DNA of 64,000 bases from Eshraghiella sp051880035 (GCA_051880035.1 JBJENE010000066.1:1-64000); one strand, 5' to 3'. Counted from the first letter of the stretch, positions 44,962-54,140 are shown. The notes: generated by a model from the letters alone, not told the origin. A program made the numbers and translations.

Positions 44962-45348
44962 TTATTTTCCCTCCGCGTCGGTCTCATTCACGCATAAAGC
45001 AGCCATTATTTCCGACGGTTTCATATCTGTCTTTAGTGTATATGTTCCTGCAACAAATTTACCGTAATAATCGGACAGACGAAGCTGTGTTAAAAAAAGT
45101 GTCGTATCATCTATGAGACCGGCATTAAGAAGTGTCTGTGCCACATCATCAATAGTCTGTTCCTCATCTATTGTGACGGTAACTTCTACTGCATTAACAG
45201 AATCTGTCATGGATTTTTCCGCAAAAACTTCTTTTCCGAAAGCAAATGCCTTTCTGCCCAAAAAATATAACAGCATAAGAAGCAGAACAAAAATCAGTGT
45301 CCTGCAGGATGCGGATAAAATTGTTCCGGCAAGTTTTTTACCTTCCAT
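44962..45348 (-). CDS. MltG-like N-terminal domain protein, lacking the transglycosylase domain
   Basis: A 128-residue membrane protein with one transmembrane helix (about 13-33) and a LysM-like domain (about 50-118: ITIDEEQTIDDVAQTLLNAGL..., YYGKFVAGTYTL) as found at the N-terminus of the endolytic transglycosylase MltG. The catalytic part of MltG is absent and the frame ends at 44962, two bases before trmR. Gene position equals that of mltG (yrrL) in Bacillus. Of three tandem ATGs after AGGAGG the third (45346-45348) has the best spacing. It may be a reduced, non-enzymatic partner. Confidence 0.75.
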   Translation of the reverse strand: MEGKKLAGTILSASCRTLIFVLLLMLLYFLGRKAFAFGKEVFAEKSMTDSVNAVEVTVTIDEEQTIDDVAQTLLNAGLIDDTTLFLTQLRLSDYYGKFVAGTYTLKTDMKPSEIMAALCVNETDAEGK

Positions 45349-45362
45349 CATCATCCTCCTGA

Positions 45363-45731
45363 CTAGCTAAGAAATTCATCATCAAACTCTACTTTGGACA
45401 TAATCTGCCTGTTAATCTCCTGTATGAGACAGGCTAACCCTACCTCTGCATTCAAAAATGCATTTACCAGGGTATTCTGTCTGAGGCGCTTTGATTCGGC
45501 ATATATTCCCGAATATTCTTCATATGTCATCCGCTGGTCTCCGCCGTTCTGCATAACAAAATTCTTTTTGCGAAGATTATTTACCTCTTCATAAAGCTCC
45601 GGGTCTTTTTGAAGTTCCTCCAGATACTTCCTGTAACGGATATACTCATCACTTCTTACGATTGCCTCTGACAACCGCTTTGCGAGCTGATTGGTCTCCC
45701 TTGTATCTTCGATATTAGTCTCTTTATTCAT
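45363..45731 (-). CDS. YlbF/YmcA family regulator
   Basis: A 122-residue helical protein of the YlbF family. In Bacillus, YlbF/YmcA/YaaT act with RNase Y. The LAKRLSEAIVRSDEYIRYRKYL opening and the later RLRQNTLVNAFLNAE helix are typical. The ATG at 45729-45731 follows GGAGG; a 16-residue longer frame is unlikely. It lies between rnjA and the mltG-like gene in a group of RNA-processing genes. Confidence 0.85.
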   Translation of the reverse strand: MNKETNIEDTRETNQLAKRLSEAIVRSDEYIRYRKYLEELQKDPELYEEVNNLRKKNFVMQNGGDQRMTYEEYSGIYAESKRLRQNTLVNAFLNAEVGLACLIQEINRQIMSKVEFDDEFLS

Positions 45732-45792
45732 GGTGGAACCTCCAACGGATATCCTCTTATGAAATCTCCTGCTAAACATTTTACTATCCTTC

Positions 45793-47460
45793 TTATGAAA
45801 CCTCCATAATAATCGGCAGTATCATCGGTGTTCTCTTCATCTTTTTCCAGATATAATCACCGAGGCTGTCTCTTATAACGGTTTTTATTCTGGACCAGTC
45901 CGCATTGTCGCTGTCAAGACAGTTCATAACCGACTCATACACAACCGCCGTAGCATCTTCAATAAGCATTTCGGATTCTCTTACATATACAAATCCTCTT
46001 GTAACTATATCAGGTCCGGCAAGCAGCTGGTTCGTATATTTCTCTAATGTCAATACAACTATTATAATACCATTTTCAGCTAAAGTCTGTCTATCCCTTA
46101 ATACAATATTTCCTACATCACCGACTCCGAGTCCGTCAACCATCAGGCTGCCGCTCGGTACGGTTCCTACTTTTCTGGCATAATCTTCATTCATCTCCAG
46201 TACATCACCGGATGAAAGAATAAAAATATTGTCCTTAGGTATTCCCATGCTTTCCACAAGCTCGGCATGATGAACAAGATGTCTGTATTCTCCGTGAACC
46301 GGAACAGCATATTTAGGTTTAAGTATGGAATAAATAAGCTTAATCTCTTCCTGGGATGCATGTCCGGACACATGGGTATCCTGGAAAATCACTTTGGCAC
46401 CCTTCATTGAAAGTTCATTTATTACCCTTGCAACAGATTTTTCGTTACCCGGAATAGGAGTTGCACTTACAATAATAACATCTCCCGGCTTAATAGTAAC
46501 TTTCTTATGGATTGAAGCAGCCATTCTTGACAGGGCCGCCATTGACTCGCCCTGACTTCCTGTGGTAATAATTGTTACCTGCTCATCAGGGTATTTTTTA
46601 ATCTCTTCCGTATCAATTAAGGTTCCGTCAGGGATTTTGATATATCCCAGTTCGCCTGCAACATTAATAATATTTACCATGCTTCTGCCTTCTACGGCAA
46701 CTTTTCTGCCATGGTCACATGATGCATTTATAATCTGCTGTACCCTGTCCACATTGGAAGCGAATGTAGCTACTATTATCCTGCTCTTTTTATTATCATC
46801 GAAAATAGTCTCGAATGTTTTGCCAACCGTCTTCTCTGACATTGTATAACCCGGACGCATTACATTTGTACTGTCACATAACACGGCAAGGACACCTTTT
46901 TTACCAAGTTCACCCATTCTCTGTAAATCAATAGGTTCTCCGAAAACAGGCGTATAGTCCACCTTAAAGTCTCCTGTGTGCACAATAACTCCTGCCGGTG
47001 TATGAATTGCCAGAGCAGCGGAATCCGCAATACTGTGGTTAGTTCGTATAAACTCGACCCTAAACTTATCAAGAATGATACTTTGTCCATAACTTACGAT
47101 TTTTCTTTTCGTAGTACCAAGGAGATTATGTTCCCTGAATTTGGTTTCAATAATACCCATCGTAAGCTTTGTAGCATAAATAGGCTTATTTACTTCTTTA
47201 ATGATATAAGGAAACGCCCCTATATGATCCTCATGTCCGTGTGTAACAATAAACCCCTTTACTTTCTCTATGTTATCCTTTAAAAACGTTACATCAGGGA
47301 TTACGCAGTCAATTCCAAGCATATCGTCATCCGGAAATGATATACCGCAATCCACAACAATAATACTGTCTTCATACATGAAGGCAGTCATGTTCATTCC
47401 AATCTGTTCAAGACCACCTAACGGTATAATCTTGACACTGTTATTCTCTTTACTAAGCAA
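45793..47460 (-). CDS. rnjA: Ribonuclease J
   Basis: A 555-residue metallo-beta-lactamase/beta-CASP RNase with 5'-exonuclease and endonuclease activity in RNA turnover. Motifs: THGHEDHIGAFPY (zinc ligands), THSIADSAA-like HSIADSAALAIHTP, HTGDFKVDYTP and HVSGHASQEEI. The start is a TTG at 47458-47460, with GGAGGA six bases upstream, which places SKENNSVKIIPLGGLEQIG at the beginning as in other RNase J proteins; the frame before it does not resemble the family. Confidence 0.95.
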   Translation of the reverse strand: MLSKENNSVKIIPLGGLEQIGMNMTAFMYEDSIIVVDCGISFPDDDMLGIDCVIPDVTFLKDNIEKVKGFIVTHGHEDHIGAFPYIIKEVNKPIYATKLTMGIIETKFREHNLLGTTKRKIVSYGQSIILDKFRVEFIRTNHSIADSAALAIHTPAGVIVHTGDFKVDYTPVFGEPIDLQRMGELGKKGVLAVLCDSTNVMRPGYTMSEKTVGKTFETIFDDNKKSRIIVATFASNVDRVQQIINASCDHGRKVAVEGRSMVNIINVAGELGYIKIPDGTLIDTEEIKKYPDEQVTIITTGSQGESMAALSRMAASIHKKVTIKPGDVIIVSATPIPGNEKSVARVINELSMKGAKVIFQDTHVSGHASQEEIKLIYSILKPKYAVPVHGEYRHLVHHAELVESMGIPKDNIFILSSGDVLEMNEDYARKVGTVPSGSLMVDGLGVGDVGNIVLRDRQTLAENGIIIVVLTLEKYTNQLLAGPDIVTRGFVYVRESEMLIEDATAVVYESVMNCLDSDNADWSRIKTVIRDSLGDYIWKKMKRTPMILPIIMEVS

Positions 47461-47520
47461 AATATTTCCTCCTATAAAATTCCTCCGCATTATCCCCCTG
47501 CGGATAAAATAAATTTAATT

Positions 47521-47964
47521 TTAAAGCATGTCCGCTGTATTATCTCTTCGTACTTTATCCAGATATCCCTGTAAAATAAGCTGCGCAGCAATCATATCCA
47601 CAAAATCTTTTCGTTTTTCCCTGCGTATACCGGCTTCCATCATGGCATTATCTGCCGCAACGGTGGTAAGTCTTTCATCCCACAGTTCTACCGTAAGTCC
47701 TGTTCTTCGTTCAAGCATTTCTTTAAATTCCAAAGTTCTGGCCACCCTGTCACCTTCTGTATTGTTCATATTCTTAGGCAGTCCCAGAACAATATGGGTC
47801 ACTTCTTTGTCCTTAATGATTTCTTCTATCCTTGCCAGAGTCTGTCGGAGCTTATTGGCGTCCTTACGGCGCACAATTTCAACACCTTGAGCAGTAATTC
47901 CCAAGGCATCACTAACGGCCACTCCCACTGTTTTACTCCCGAAATCCAAACCAAGAACCCTCAT
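47521..47964 (-). CDS. ruvX: RuvX/YqgF Holliday-junction resolvase-like nuclease
   Basis: A 147-residue RNase H-fold nuclease, with LGLDFGSKTVGVAVSDALG (catalytic Asp), GLPKNMNNTEG and WDERLTTVAA. It acts in 16S rRNA maturation and perhaps in recombination. Gene order ireB-ruvX is conserved among Firmicutes and is kept here, with two bases between the genes. Confidence 0.95.
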   Translation of the reverse strand: MRVLGLDFGSKTVGVAVSDALGITAQGVEIVRRKDANKLRQTLARIEEIIKDKEVTHIVLGLPKNMNNTEGDRVARTLEFKEMLERRTGLTVELWDERLTTVAADNAMMEAGIRREKRKDFVDMIAAQLILQGYLDKVRRDNTADML

Positions 47965-47966
47965 TT

Positions 47967-48227
47967 CTACAGTTCCTTCACTTCTATATAACTCTTTAAC
48001 AGTTCTTCCACCAGCTCGTCCCTCTCGGCCTTCATGATAAGACTTCTTGCATTCCGGTGACTTGTTATATATGTCGGGTCCCCTGACATAATATATCCTA
48101 CAATCTGATTAACCGCATTATATCCTTTTTCCTTCAAGGCAGCATATACCTGTTCAAGAATATCTGCCACCTGTATAGTCTGTTCCGGCTGTACTTTGAA
48201 AAATTGTGTATTATTTATATCTGACAT
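47967..48227 (-). CDS. IreB-family regulatory phosphoprotein
   Basis: An 86-residue protein of the IreB/UPF0297 (YrzL) family, in Enterococcus a target of the PASTA kinase. The opening SDINNTQFFKVQPEQ and VNQIVGYIMSGDPTYITSH are characteristic. The Thr residues near position 7 are the known phosphorylation site in the family. The ATG at 48225-48227 has AAGGA upstream at somewhat long spacing. Confidence 0.92.
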   Translation of the reverse strand: MSDINNTQFFKVQPEQTIQVADILEQVYAALKEKGYNAVNQIVGYIMSGDPTYITSHRNARSLIMKAERDELVEELLKSYIEVKEL

Positions 48228-48287
48228 ATTTCCACATCCTTCATACAAATTGTATCCATTCCAACTTATAATATAATAATATAAAAT

Positions 48288-49610
48288 TTAATTTTCGGCA
48301 ACACCAATTACCATTTCTTTACCAAAAAGTCCGGTTACTTTAATATCAATAATGGTGTTAGACGGAATTTCTTTATCATCCTGCACAGGAATTGCGGCCC
48401 TTACATATGTGTCCGTAAATCCGGTAATGTATTTTTGATTGTCAATTGTTATTACTTCTTCCGTAAGTATTCTTACATGCTTTCCGATATACGCCTCCCT
48501 GAATTTTTTTGACAGTCTTTCATCAAGTGCTATAAGCTCATTGCTTCTTTCAGACTTGATATTTTCGTCAATCTGGTCAGGCATCTTATCGGCCACTGTT
48601 CCTTTTCGTCTTGAATACTTAAATACATGAAGCTCGTAAAAACATACTTTTTCAAGAAATTCCTTTGTCTTACGAAATTCATCTTCGGTCTCTCCCGGAA
48701 ATCCCACGATAACATCAGTGGTAATCGCCGGTTTCTCATAATATTTTCTCAAAAGATTTACTCCTTTAAGAAACTCCTCAGAAGTATATCTTCTGTTCAT
48801 TCTTTTAAGTGTCTCATCACATCCGCTCTGTAATGACAGGTGAAAATGAGGGCATACTTTTTCACATTTTACAAGTCTTTTCACAAAATCTTCCGTAACA
48901 ATGAGAGGCTCAAGAGAGCCCAGACTGATTCTCTCTATACCGTGAATATCATTTACTTTCTCAATTATGTCAATGAGAGTATCGGCTCTTTCTTCACTCT
49001 TATCAAGCCCGAAGGAAGATAAATGAATTCCGGTAAGAACAACCTCTTTACAGCCGGAGTCTGCAAGTCTTTCCATTTCTTCAAGAATATTTTCCGTACT
49101 TCTGCTTCGGATTCTTCCCCTTACATACGGAATAATGCAGTAAGAACAAAATCGGTTGCATCCATCCTGTATCTTAACATATGCTCTGGTGTGTTCCGAA
49201 GGCTTTTGTATCTTCATCTCGTCAAAATCAGAAATTTTGCCGATATCCTCCGGTTTTTCATGCTTTATTTCTTCAAAATAACTTGTAAGAATCTCTGCAA
49301 GCCGGCTTTTTTCGTTATTGCCTATGATTATGTCAATATCTTCGTCAGTACCGTTTCCCGCCGATTCCACATAACATCCTGCCGCCACAATTACTGCCTC
49401 GGGGTTCATTTTTCTCGCTTTATGAATCATTTGTCTGGATTTGCGGTCTGCAATATTTGTTACGCTGCAGGTGTTTATTATATATACATCGGCCTTTTCC
49501 TGCCCGAAAGGAACTATCATAAAACCGGCATTTTCCATTATCTGCTGCATGGCCTGCGTTTCGTAAGAATTTACTTTACACCCTAAATTATGCAATGCGC
49601 ATTTCTTCAT
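48288..49610 (-). CDS. mtaB: tRNA t6A37 methylthiotransferase MtaB
   Basis: A 440-residue radical-SAM enzyme adding a methylthio group to t6A37 of ANN-decoding tRNAs. The N-terminal Fe-S ligands are in HNLGCKVNSYE, INTCSVTN and AGCYVES; the radical-SAM cysteines are in CNRFCSYCIIPYVRG (about 150); a TRAM domain ends the protein. The ATG at 49608-49610 has AGGAG 11-12 bases upstream, and upstream Mets add non-family residues. Plus-strand promoter elements of the HPr-like gene begin about 50 bp away. Confidence 0.95.
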   Translation of the reverse strand: MKKCALHNLGCKVNSYETQAMQQIMENAGFMIVPFGQEKADVYIINTCSVTNIADRKSRQMIHKARKMNPEAVIVAAGCYVESAGNGTDEDIDIIIGNNEKSRLAEILTSYFEEIKHEKPEDIGKISDFDEMKIQKPSEHTRAYVKIQDGCNRFCSYCIIPYVRGRIRSRSTENILEEMERLADSGCKEVVLTGIHLSSFGLDKSEERADTLIDIIEKVNDIHGIERISLGSLEPLIVTEDFVKRLVKCEKVCPHFHLSLQSGCDETLKRMNRRYTSEEFLKGVNLLRKYYEKPAITTDVIVGFPGETEDEFRKTKEFLEKVCFYELHVFKYSRRKGTVADKMPDQIDENIKSERSNELIALDERLSKKFREAYIGKHVRILTEEVITIDNQKYITGFTDTYVRAAIPVQDDKEIPSNTIIDIKVTGLFGKEMVIGVAEN

Positions 49611-49660
49611 ATTTGTTAAAACTCCTGTATAATTTGCTGTTTTTTTGTGCAATTCAAACA

Positions 49661-49689
49661 TTGACATTCTAAATTGTTGATTGTACTAT
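49661..49689 (+). promoter_or_regulatory. SigA-type promoter of the HPr-like gene
   Basis: Consensus TTGACA (49661-49666), 17-bp spacer, TACTAT (49684-49689). The gene is alone on the plus strand, so this promoter decides its expression. Confidence 0.8.
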
Positions 49690-49734
49690 GATACTGTTAA
49701 ATGTAAAAAATTGTTATTTTGAGGAGGTATTATT

Positions 49735-49965
49735 ATGAAGTCAGTACAGATTTCTTTAAACTCTATCGAAAAGGTTAAATCATTTGTAAATGTTATTACC
49801 AAATTTGACAGTGACTTTGACTTGGTATCAGGAAGATATGTAATCGACGCTAAGTCTATTATGGGTATCTTCAGCCTTGACTTATCAAAGCCAATCAATC
49901 TGAATATTCATTCAGATGATGATGCTGATATCCTCGTAGCTTTAAAGCCTTACATCGTTGAGTAA
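49735..49965 (+). CDS. HPr-like protein lacking the phosphocarrier histidine (Crh-like)
   Basis: A 76-residue HPr-fold protein. The histidine-containing GxHARPA motif of HPr is missing (the segment reads SIEKVKSF), so it cannot pass phosphate from enzyme I. The regulatory-serine region is kept: DAKSIMGIFSLDL is the same block that surrounds Ser46 in HPr and in Crh. That pattern (no His15, Ser46 kept) is that of Bacillus Crh, a CcpA cofactor. GAGGAGG precedes the ATG, and it has its own promoter and terminator. A role in catabolite control is inferred. Confidence 0.8.
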   Translation: MKSVQISLNSIEKVKSFVNVITKFDSDFDLVSGRYVIDAKSIMGIFSLDLSKPINLNIHSDDDADILVALKPYIVE

Positions 49966-49987
49966 TCATAACTAAAGAAGAATCTTT

Positions 49988-50013
49988 GCCCGGATTAATA
50001 TCCGGGCATTTTT
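49988..50013 (+). terminator. Intrinsic terminator after the HPr-like gene
   Basis: GCCCGGAT (49988-49995), a TAAT loop, ATCCGGGC (50000-50007), then ATTTTTC. A canonical terminator for the plus-strand HPr-like gene, ending two bases before the stop of thiI on the other strand. Confidence 0.9.
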
Positions 50014-50014
50014 C

Positions 50015-51193
50015 TTATTCTATCCACAAATCTTCTGTGGTTTCGATTGCAGTCTGCACCATCTCGTCAATTTTTTCACGAAGTTTTAATTCAGACTTCT
50101 TAATAACTTTAAGATTCGGTTTGGTAACCGGATGTTTTGCGACGAATATTGTACAGCAATCTTCAAAAGGAAGAATTGATGTTTCGTAGGTTCCGATTTT
50201 TTCGGAAATATTAATAATCTCCTGTTTATCGAAGCCGATTAACGGTCTTAATACCGGAAGGGTACATACTTCATTGGTAACTGCCAGTGAATGCATTGTC
50301 TGGCTGGCAACCTGACCTATGCTTTCTCCTGTAACAAGTCCCAAAGACTCCTCTTTTATTGCAAAATGCTCTGCAATTTTCATCATATATCTTCTCATGA
50401 TAATAGTCAGTTCATCATGAGGACATTTATCATAAATATACATCTGTATATCCGTAAAATTAACGATATGAAGTTTAATAGGTCCGGAGTATACGGCAAC
50501 AAGTTTTGCCAGATCTATAACCTTCTGCTTCGCTCTCTCGCTTGTATACGGAGGAGCGTGAAAATAAACCGCATCGATAATAACACCTCTTTTGGCTACC
50601 ATGTATCCTGCAACAGGACTGTCAATTCCGCCGGATAAAAGAAGTGTTGCCTTTCCGTTGGTACCTACAGGCATTCCGCCCGGACCCTCAATAAATTCCG
50701 AATAAATATTGATTTTACTGCGGATTTCCACATTGAGTTCCACATCCGGATTGTGTACATCCACCGAAACATCCGGGAAAGCGTCAAGAATTTTTTCTCC
50801 AAGATTCATATTGATTTCCATGGAATCCATCGGATAATTTTTTCTTGCTCTTCTTGCCTTTACCTTAAATGTGTATTTTTTATTGCCATACACATCCCCA
50901 AGGTATTTAACGCACTGGGCTGCCAGGTCATCAAACCCGTTATCTTCAATCTGCATCATGGGACATATCCATAAAATTCCGAAAACAGTCTTAAGGGCAT
51001 TTACGGCCTCATCATAATCAAAATCCCCAAGGCTTTCCACATAAATTCTGCCCTGTTCCTTCGTAACCTCAAACTGTCCGTCTGTTTTTTTCAGTGCCCT
51101 TCTTATCTGTCTGCAAAGAGCATCCTCAAAAAGATATCTGTTTTTTCCTTTTGTACCGATTTCTCCGTACTTAATTAAAAATGCTTTATACAT
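50015..51193 (-). CDS. thiI: tRNA 4-thiouridine synthase
   Basis: A 392-residue protein with an N-terminal ferredoxin-like and THUMP part (about 1-165) and a PP-loop ATPase (LLSGGIDSPVAGYM near 185). The conserved Cys is in FEDCCTIFVAKHP. There is no C-terminal rhodanese domain, as usual for this length of ThiI. It makes s4U8 in tRNA, taking sulfur from the cysteine desulfurase encoded 18 bp upstream. Confidence 0.96.
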   Translation of the reverse strand: MYKAFLIKYGEIGTKGKNRYLFEDALCRQIRRALKKTDGQFEVTKEQGRIYVESLGDFDYDEAVNALKTVFGILWICPMMQIEDNGFDDLAAQCVKYLGDVYGNKKYTFKVKARRARKNYPMDSMEINMNLGEKILDAFPDVSVDVHNPDVELNVEIRSKINIYSEFIEGPGGMPVGTNGKATLLLSGGIDSPVAGYMVAKRGVIIDAVYFHAPPYTSERAKQKVIDLAKLVAVYSGPIKLHIVNFTDIQMYIYDKCPHDELTIIMRRYMMKIAEHFAIKEESLGLVTGESIGQVASQTMHSLAVTNEVCTLPVLRPLIGFDKQEIINISEKIGTYETSILPFEDCCTIFVAKHPVTKPNLKVIKKSELKLREKIDEMVQTAIETTEDLWIE

Positions 51194-51211
51194 AACTTTC
51201 CTTTCCGAATT

Positions 51212-52369
51212 TTATCTTGGTCTGTATTTTCTGAGTACAGGAAGAAGTTCTTTTAATGCCGCAACTGTATAAGAAAGTTCATCCTTTGTTGTTTCCACAG
51301 AAAAACTGAATCTGATTGTGGATGTAATGAGTTCCTTCTTTACACCTATTGCGGTAAGTGTACCGCTTAGTGCCGGATGATTTGATGCACAGGCAGAGCC
51401 GGACGAAACATAAATTCCCTTTTCTTCAAGTGCATGTAAAAGGACTTCACTCCTTGTGATTCCGTCAAAACTTATACTGACTACATGCGGAGCGGATTCC
51501 TTTCCTTTAACTCCGTTAAGGGTGGTTCCTTCGATTTTAAGGACTTCGTCAATAAAATAATCCCTAAGTTCATACATCCGCTCAATGTCGGTATCGTAGG
51601 ATTTATAAATCATAGATGCGGCCATAGCCATTCCGGCAATTCCCGGTACATTTTCCGTTCCGGAGCGCATACCTTTCTGCTGTCCTCCGCCCGGGGCAAT
51701 AGGTTTAATTCTGGTTTTCTCCCTAATGTAGATTACTCCTACGCCTTTAGGCCCGTGTATTTTATGGCTGCTAATTGAAAGCAAATCAATATTTTCCTTT
51801 GAAGGATATATCTTGATTTTGCCGAAAGCCTGCACTGCATCCACATGGAAAACAATGTCTTTATTATATTCCTTAATTATTCTTCCCAGTTCTCCTATAG
51901 GATTAACCGAGCCGATTTCATTATTTACATACATAATTGATACAAGAATTGTATCTTCTCTCAGTGCCGCCTTCAGTACATCGGGCTCAACCTGACCTTT
52001 TGAATTAACGGGAAGATAGGTGGTTTCAAAACCAAATTCTTCAAGAAACCTGAAAGATTCCAGTACCGCAGGATGTTCTATTACAGAAGTAATAATATGC
52101 TTACCCCGCCTTTTGCATGCAAGAGCAGTCCCGATAATCGCAAGGTTATCGGATTCCGTTCCACCGGATGTAAAATATATTTCTTTCGCCGACACCTTTA
52201 AAAGTCCTGCGAAAATATCTTTTGCCTCCCGTATGTACTTTTCTGCATCAATTCCTTTCTTATGCATTGATGACGGATTTCCGAAATCCTCCGTCATAAT
52301 ATGATACATGTAATCCGCAACAGGCTTTGTTACCTTCGTAGTTGCAGAATTATCAAGATATGCTTCCAT
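51212..52369 (-). CDS. Cysteine desulfurase (IscS/NifS/NifZ type)
   Basis: A 385-residue PLP enzyme releasing sulfur from cysteine. PLP-lysine in SISSHKIHGPKGVG, catalytic Cys in SSGSACASNHPALSG. Coupled to thiI, so it most likely supplies tRNA thiolation (as the NifZ-ThiI pair of Bacillus) rather than general Fe-S assembly. Its ribosome site lies in the last codons of rsmE, whose stop is four bases before this ATG. Confidence 0.94.
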   Translation of the reverse strand: MEAYLDNSATTKVTKPVADYMYHIMTEDFGNPSSMHKKGIDAEKYIREAKDIFAGLLKVSAKEIYFTSGGTESDNLAIIGTALACKRRGKHIITSVIEHPAVLESFRFLEEFGFETTYLPVNSKGQVEPDVLKAALREDTILVSIMYVNNEIGSVNPIGELGRIIKEYNKDIVFHVDAVQAFGKIKIYPSKENIDLLSISSHKIHGPKGVGVIYIREKTRIKPIAPGGGQQKGMRSGTENVPGIAGMAMAASMIYKSYDTDIERMYELRDYFIDEVLKIEGTTLNGVKGKESAPHVVSISFDGITRSEVLLHALEEKGIYVSSGSACASNHPALSGTLTAIGVKKELITSTIRFSFSVETTKDELSYTVAALKELLPVLRKYRPR

Positions 52370-52373
52370 TTAT

Positions 52374-53117
52374 TTACTCCTGTATTTCAAGATGATACAT
52401 AAGGATTGCCATTACTGTCATTCCCGCAGTCTCTGTTCTCAGAATTCTTTTGCCAAGTGATACCGGTGTAAAGCCTAAAGCCTTGGACAGTTCTATCTCA
52501 GATATGTCAAATCCGCCCTCAGGTCCTATAAAAACACCCACATTCATTCCCGGCTTAATGGATGATAAAGCTATTTTGGTTGCATCCATTCCTTCGCATA
52601 ACTCATACGGAACAATAACCATATCCAGATCTTTAGCATATTCCATGGCCTTATTAAAGCTCATGACTTCACTAATCTTTGGAACGATATTCCTTCCGCA
52701 CTGTTTTGCTCCGCTCTCGCTTATACTCTGCCATCTGGAAACTTTACCCTTTGCTTTCTTCTCATCAAGTTTAACCACACATCTCTTCATTGATACAGGT
52801 ACAATTTCAAAAACTCCAAGTTCTACACATTTCTGGATAATCCATTCCATTTTATCGCCTTTTGGAAGTCCCTGAAAAAGAGTTACTTTAACCGGTAGTT
52901 CTCTGTCGGTAAGAGATGTACTGTCAATGTGAAGAATTATCCTGTCGTCTTCAAAGCTGCCTATGCTGCAGACATATTCTTTATTGTTGCCTCCGGCAAC
53001 CAGCAGTTTGTCTCCCTGCTTCATCCTCAGCACATTTTTGATGTGATTAACATCACTGCCGTCAATTATTATTTCATTTTCAAAAATATTCTCTGATTTA
53101 CCGAAAAATCTGTTCAC
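52374..53117 (-). CDS. rsmE: 16S rRNA (uracil(1498)-N3)-methyltransferase
   Basis: A 247-residue SPOUT methyltransferase. PUA-like N-terminal domain (about 1-75) and trefoil-knot with GVFIGPEGGFDISEIE and SLGKRILRTETAGMTV. GTG start at 53115-53117 after AGAGG. Lies between prmA and the cysteine desulfurase, the common Firmicute order. Confidence 0.96.
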   Translation of the reverse strand: MNRFFGKSENIFENEIIIDGSDVNHIKNVLRMKQGDKLLVAGGNNKEYVCSIGSFEDDRIILHIDSTSLTDRELPVKVTLFQGLPKGDKMEWIIQKCVELGVFEIVPVSMKRCVVKLDEKKAKGKVSRWQSISESGAKQCGRNIVPKISEVMSFNKAMEYAKDLDMVIVPYELCEGMDATKIALSSIKPGMNVGVFIGPEGGFDISEIELSKALGFTPVSLGKRILRTETAGMTVMAILMYHLEIQE

Positions 53118-53139
53118 GAATAACCTCTGTCAATGGTAC

Positions 53140-54129
53140 TTATCTGACTTTTCTTGCTGTAATGGATACCCACTCGCCCTGATAAGTAGTTTCTATGATT
53201 TCAAAATGCTCATTTGATAAAAAGGCTTCCTTAACCGCCTGTTCTTTCATATCAATAATTCCTGATGTGATAATGATTCCCCCGGACTTCATATGTACAT
53301 ATATTACATCAAGAAGCGGTATTATAATATCGGCAAGAATATTTGCCGTAACCACATCATACTTTTCATAGCCGGCATAATCCTTGATTCTCTTATCGTC
53401 GATTATATTGCCTTCTATTACCTCATACATATCCTTTGTAAGTCCGTTGGCTTCCATGTTTTCATCAGTGGCAATAATAGCATTTGGATCAAGGTCTGTG
53501 CCAAGCACATGCTTTGCGCCGAGTTTTAATCCTATTACGGACAAAATCCCGCTTCCCGTTCCCACATCCAGAAGCTCAGTATCTTTGGTAATATACTTTT
53601 CCATCTGGCGGATTACAAGCTGGGTAGTTTCATGGGAGCCTGTCCCGAATGCCGTTCCCGGGTCAATATCCACCACCATGGTTCCCTCCATACCTTCGGG
53701 AACCTCTTCCCATGTAGGTTTAATTATAATGTCATTTACGGTAAACGGCTTAAAATACTGTTTCCAGTTGTTTATCCAGTCTTTATCCTCTGTTTCATCA
53801 GAACTGACCGTTCCCGCTCCCGTATCATAAAATTCCTTCAATTCATCAAGGCCCGCCGCAATTTTGGCAAGCATATCCTTTTCATCTGAAATTCCCTCCG
53901 GAAAATGAATACCTTCTTCATCTTCCTCAAGGAAAAAACTTACTTTGGCAATGCCTTCATCCGGCGGGAGCTCCGGAAGGAAATCCACAAACATTGCCTT
54001 GGTATCCTTCTCGGAAAGCTGGATATTATCTTCAATCTGAACACCTTCCATGCCCATTTCGTTCAGCATAAAGCTGACCATATCCTCAGCCTGGGTAGTT
54101 GTCGTAACGGTATATTTTTTCCACTTCAT
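53140..54129 (-). CDS. prmA: Ribosomal protein L11 methyltransferase
   Basis: A 329-residue AdoMet methyltransferase that trimethylates ribosomal protein L11. Motifs: PGTAFGTGSHETTQL, LLDVGTGSGILSVIGLKLG, ANILADIIIPL. The N-terminal part (about 1-130) is the L11-recognition region and is rich in acidic residues. It lies 22 bp upstream of rsmE, the common order. Confidence 0.96.
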   Translation of the reverse strand: MKWKKYTVTTTTQAEDMVSFMLNEMGMEGVQIEDNIQLSEKDTKAMFVDFLPELPPDEGIAKVSFFLEEDEEGIHFPEGISDEKDMLAKIAAGLDELKEFYDTGAGTVSSDETEDKDWINNWKQYFKPFTVNDIIIKPTWEEVPEGMEGTMVVDIDPGTAFGTGSHETTQLVIRQMEKYITKDTELLDVGTGSGILSVIGLKLGAKHVLGTDLDPNAIIATDENMEANGLTKDMYEVIEGNIIDDKRIKDYAGYEKYDVVTANILADIIIPLLDVIYVHMKSGGIIITSGIIDMKEQAVKEAFLSNEHFEIIETTYQGEWVSITARKVR

Positions 54130-54140
54130 ATTCTTATCCT

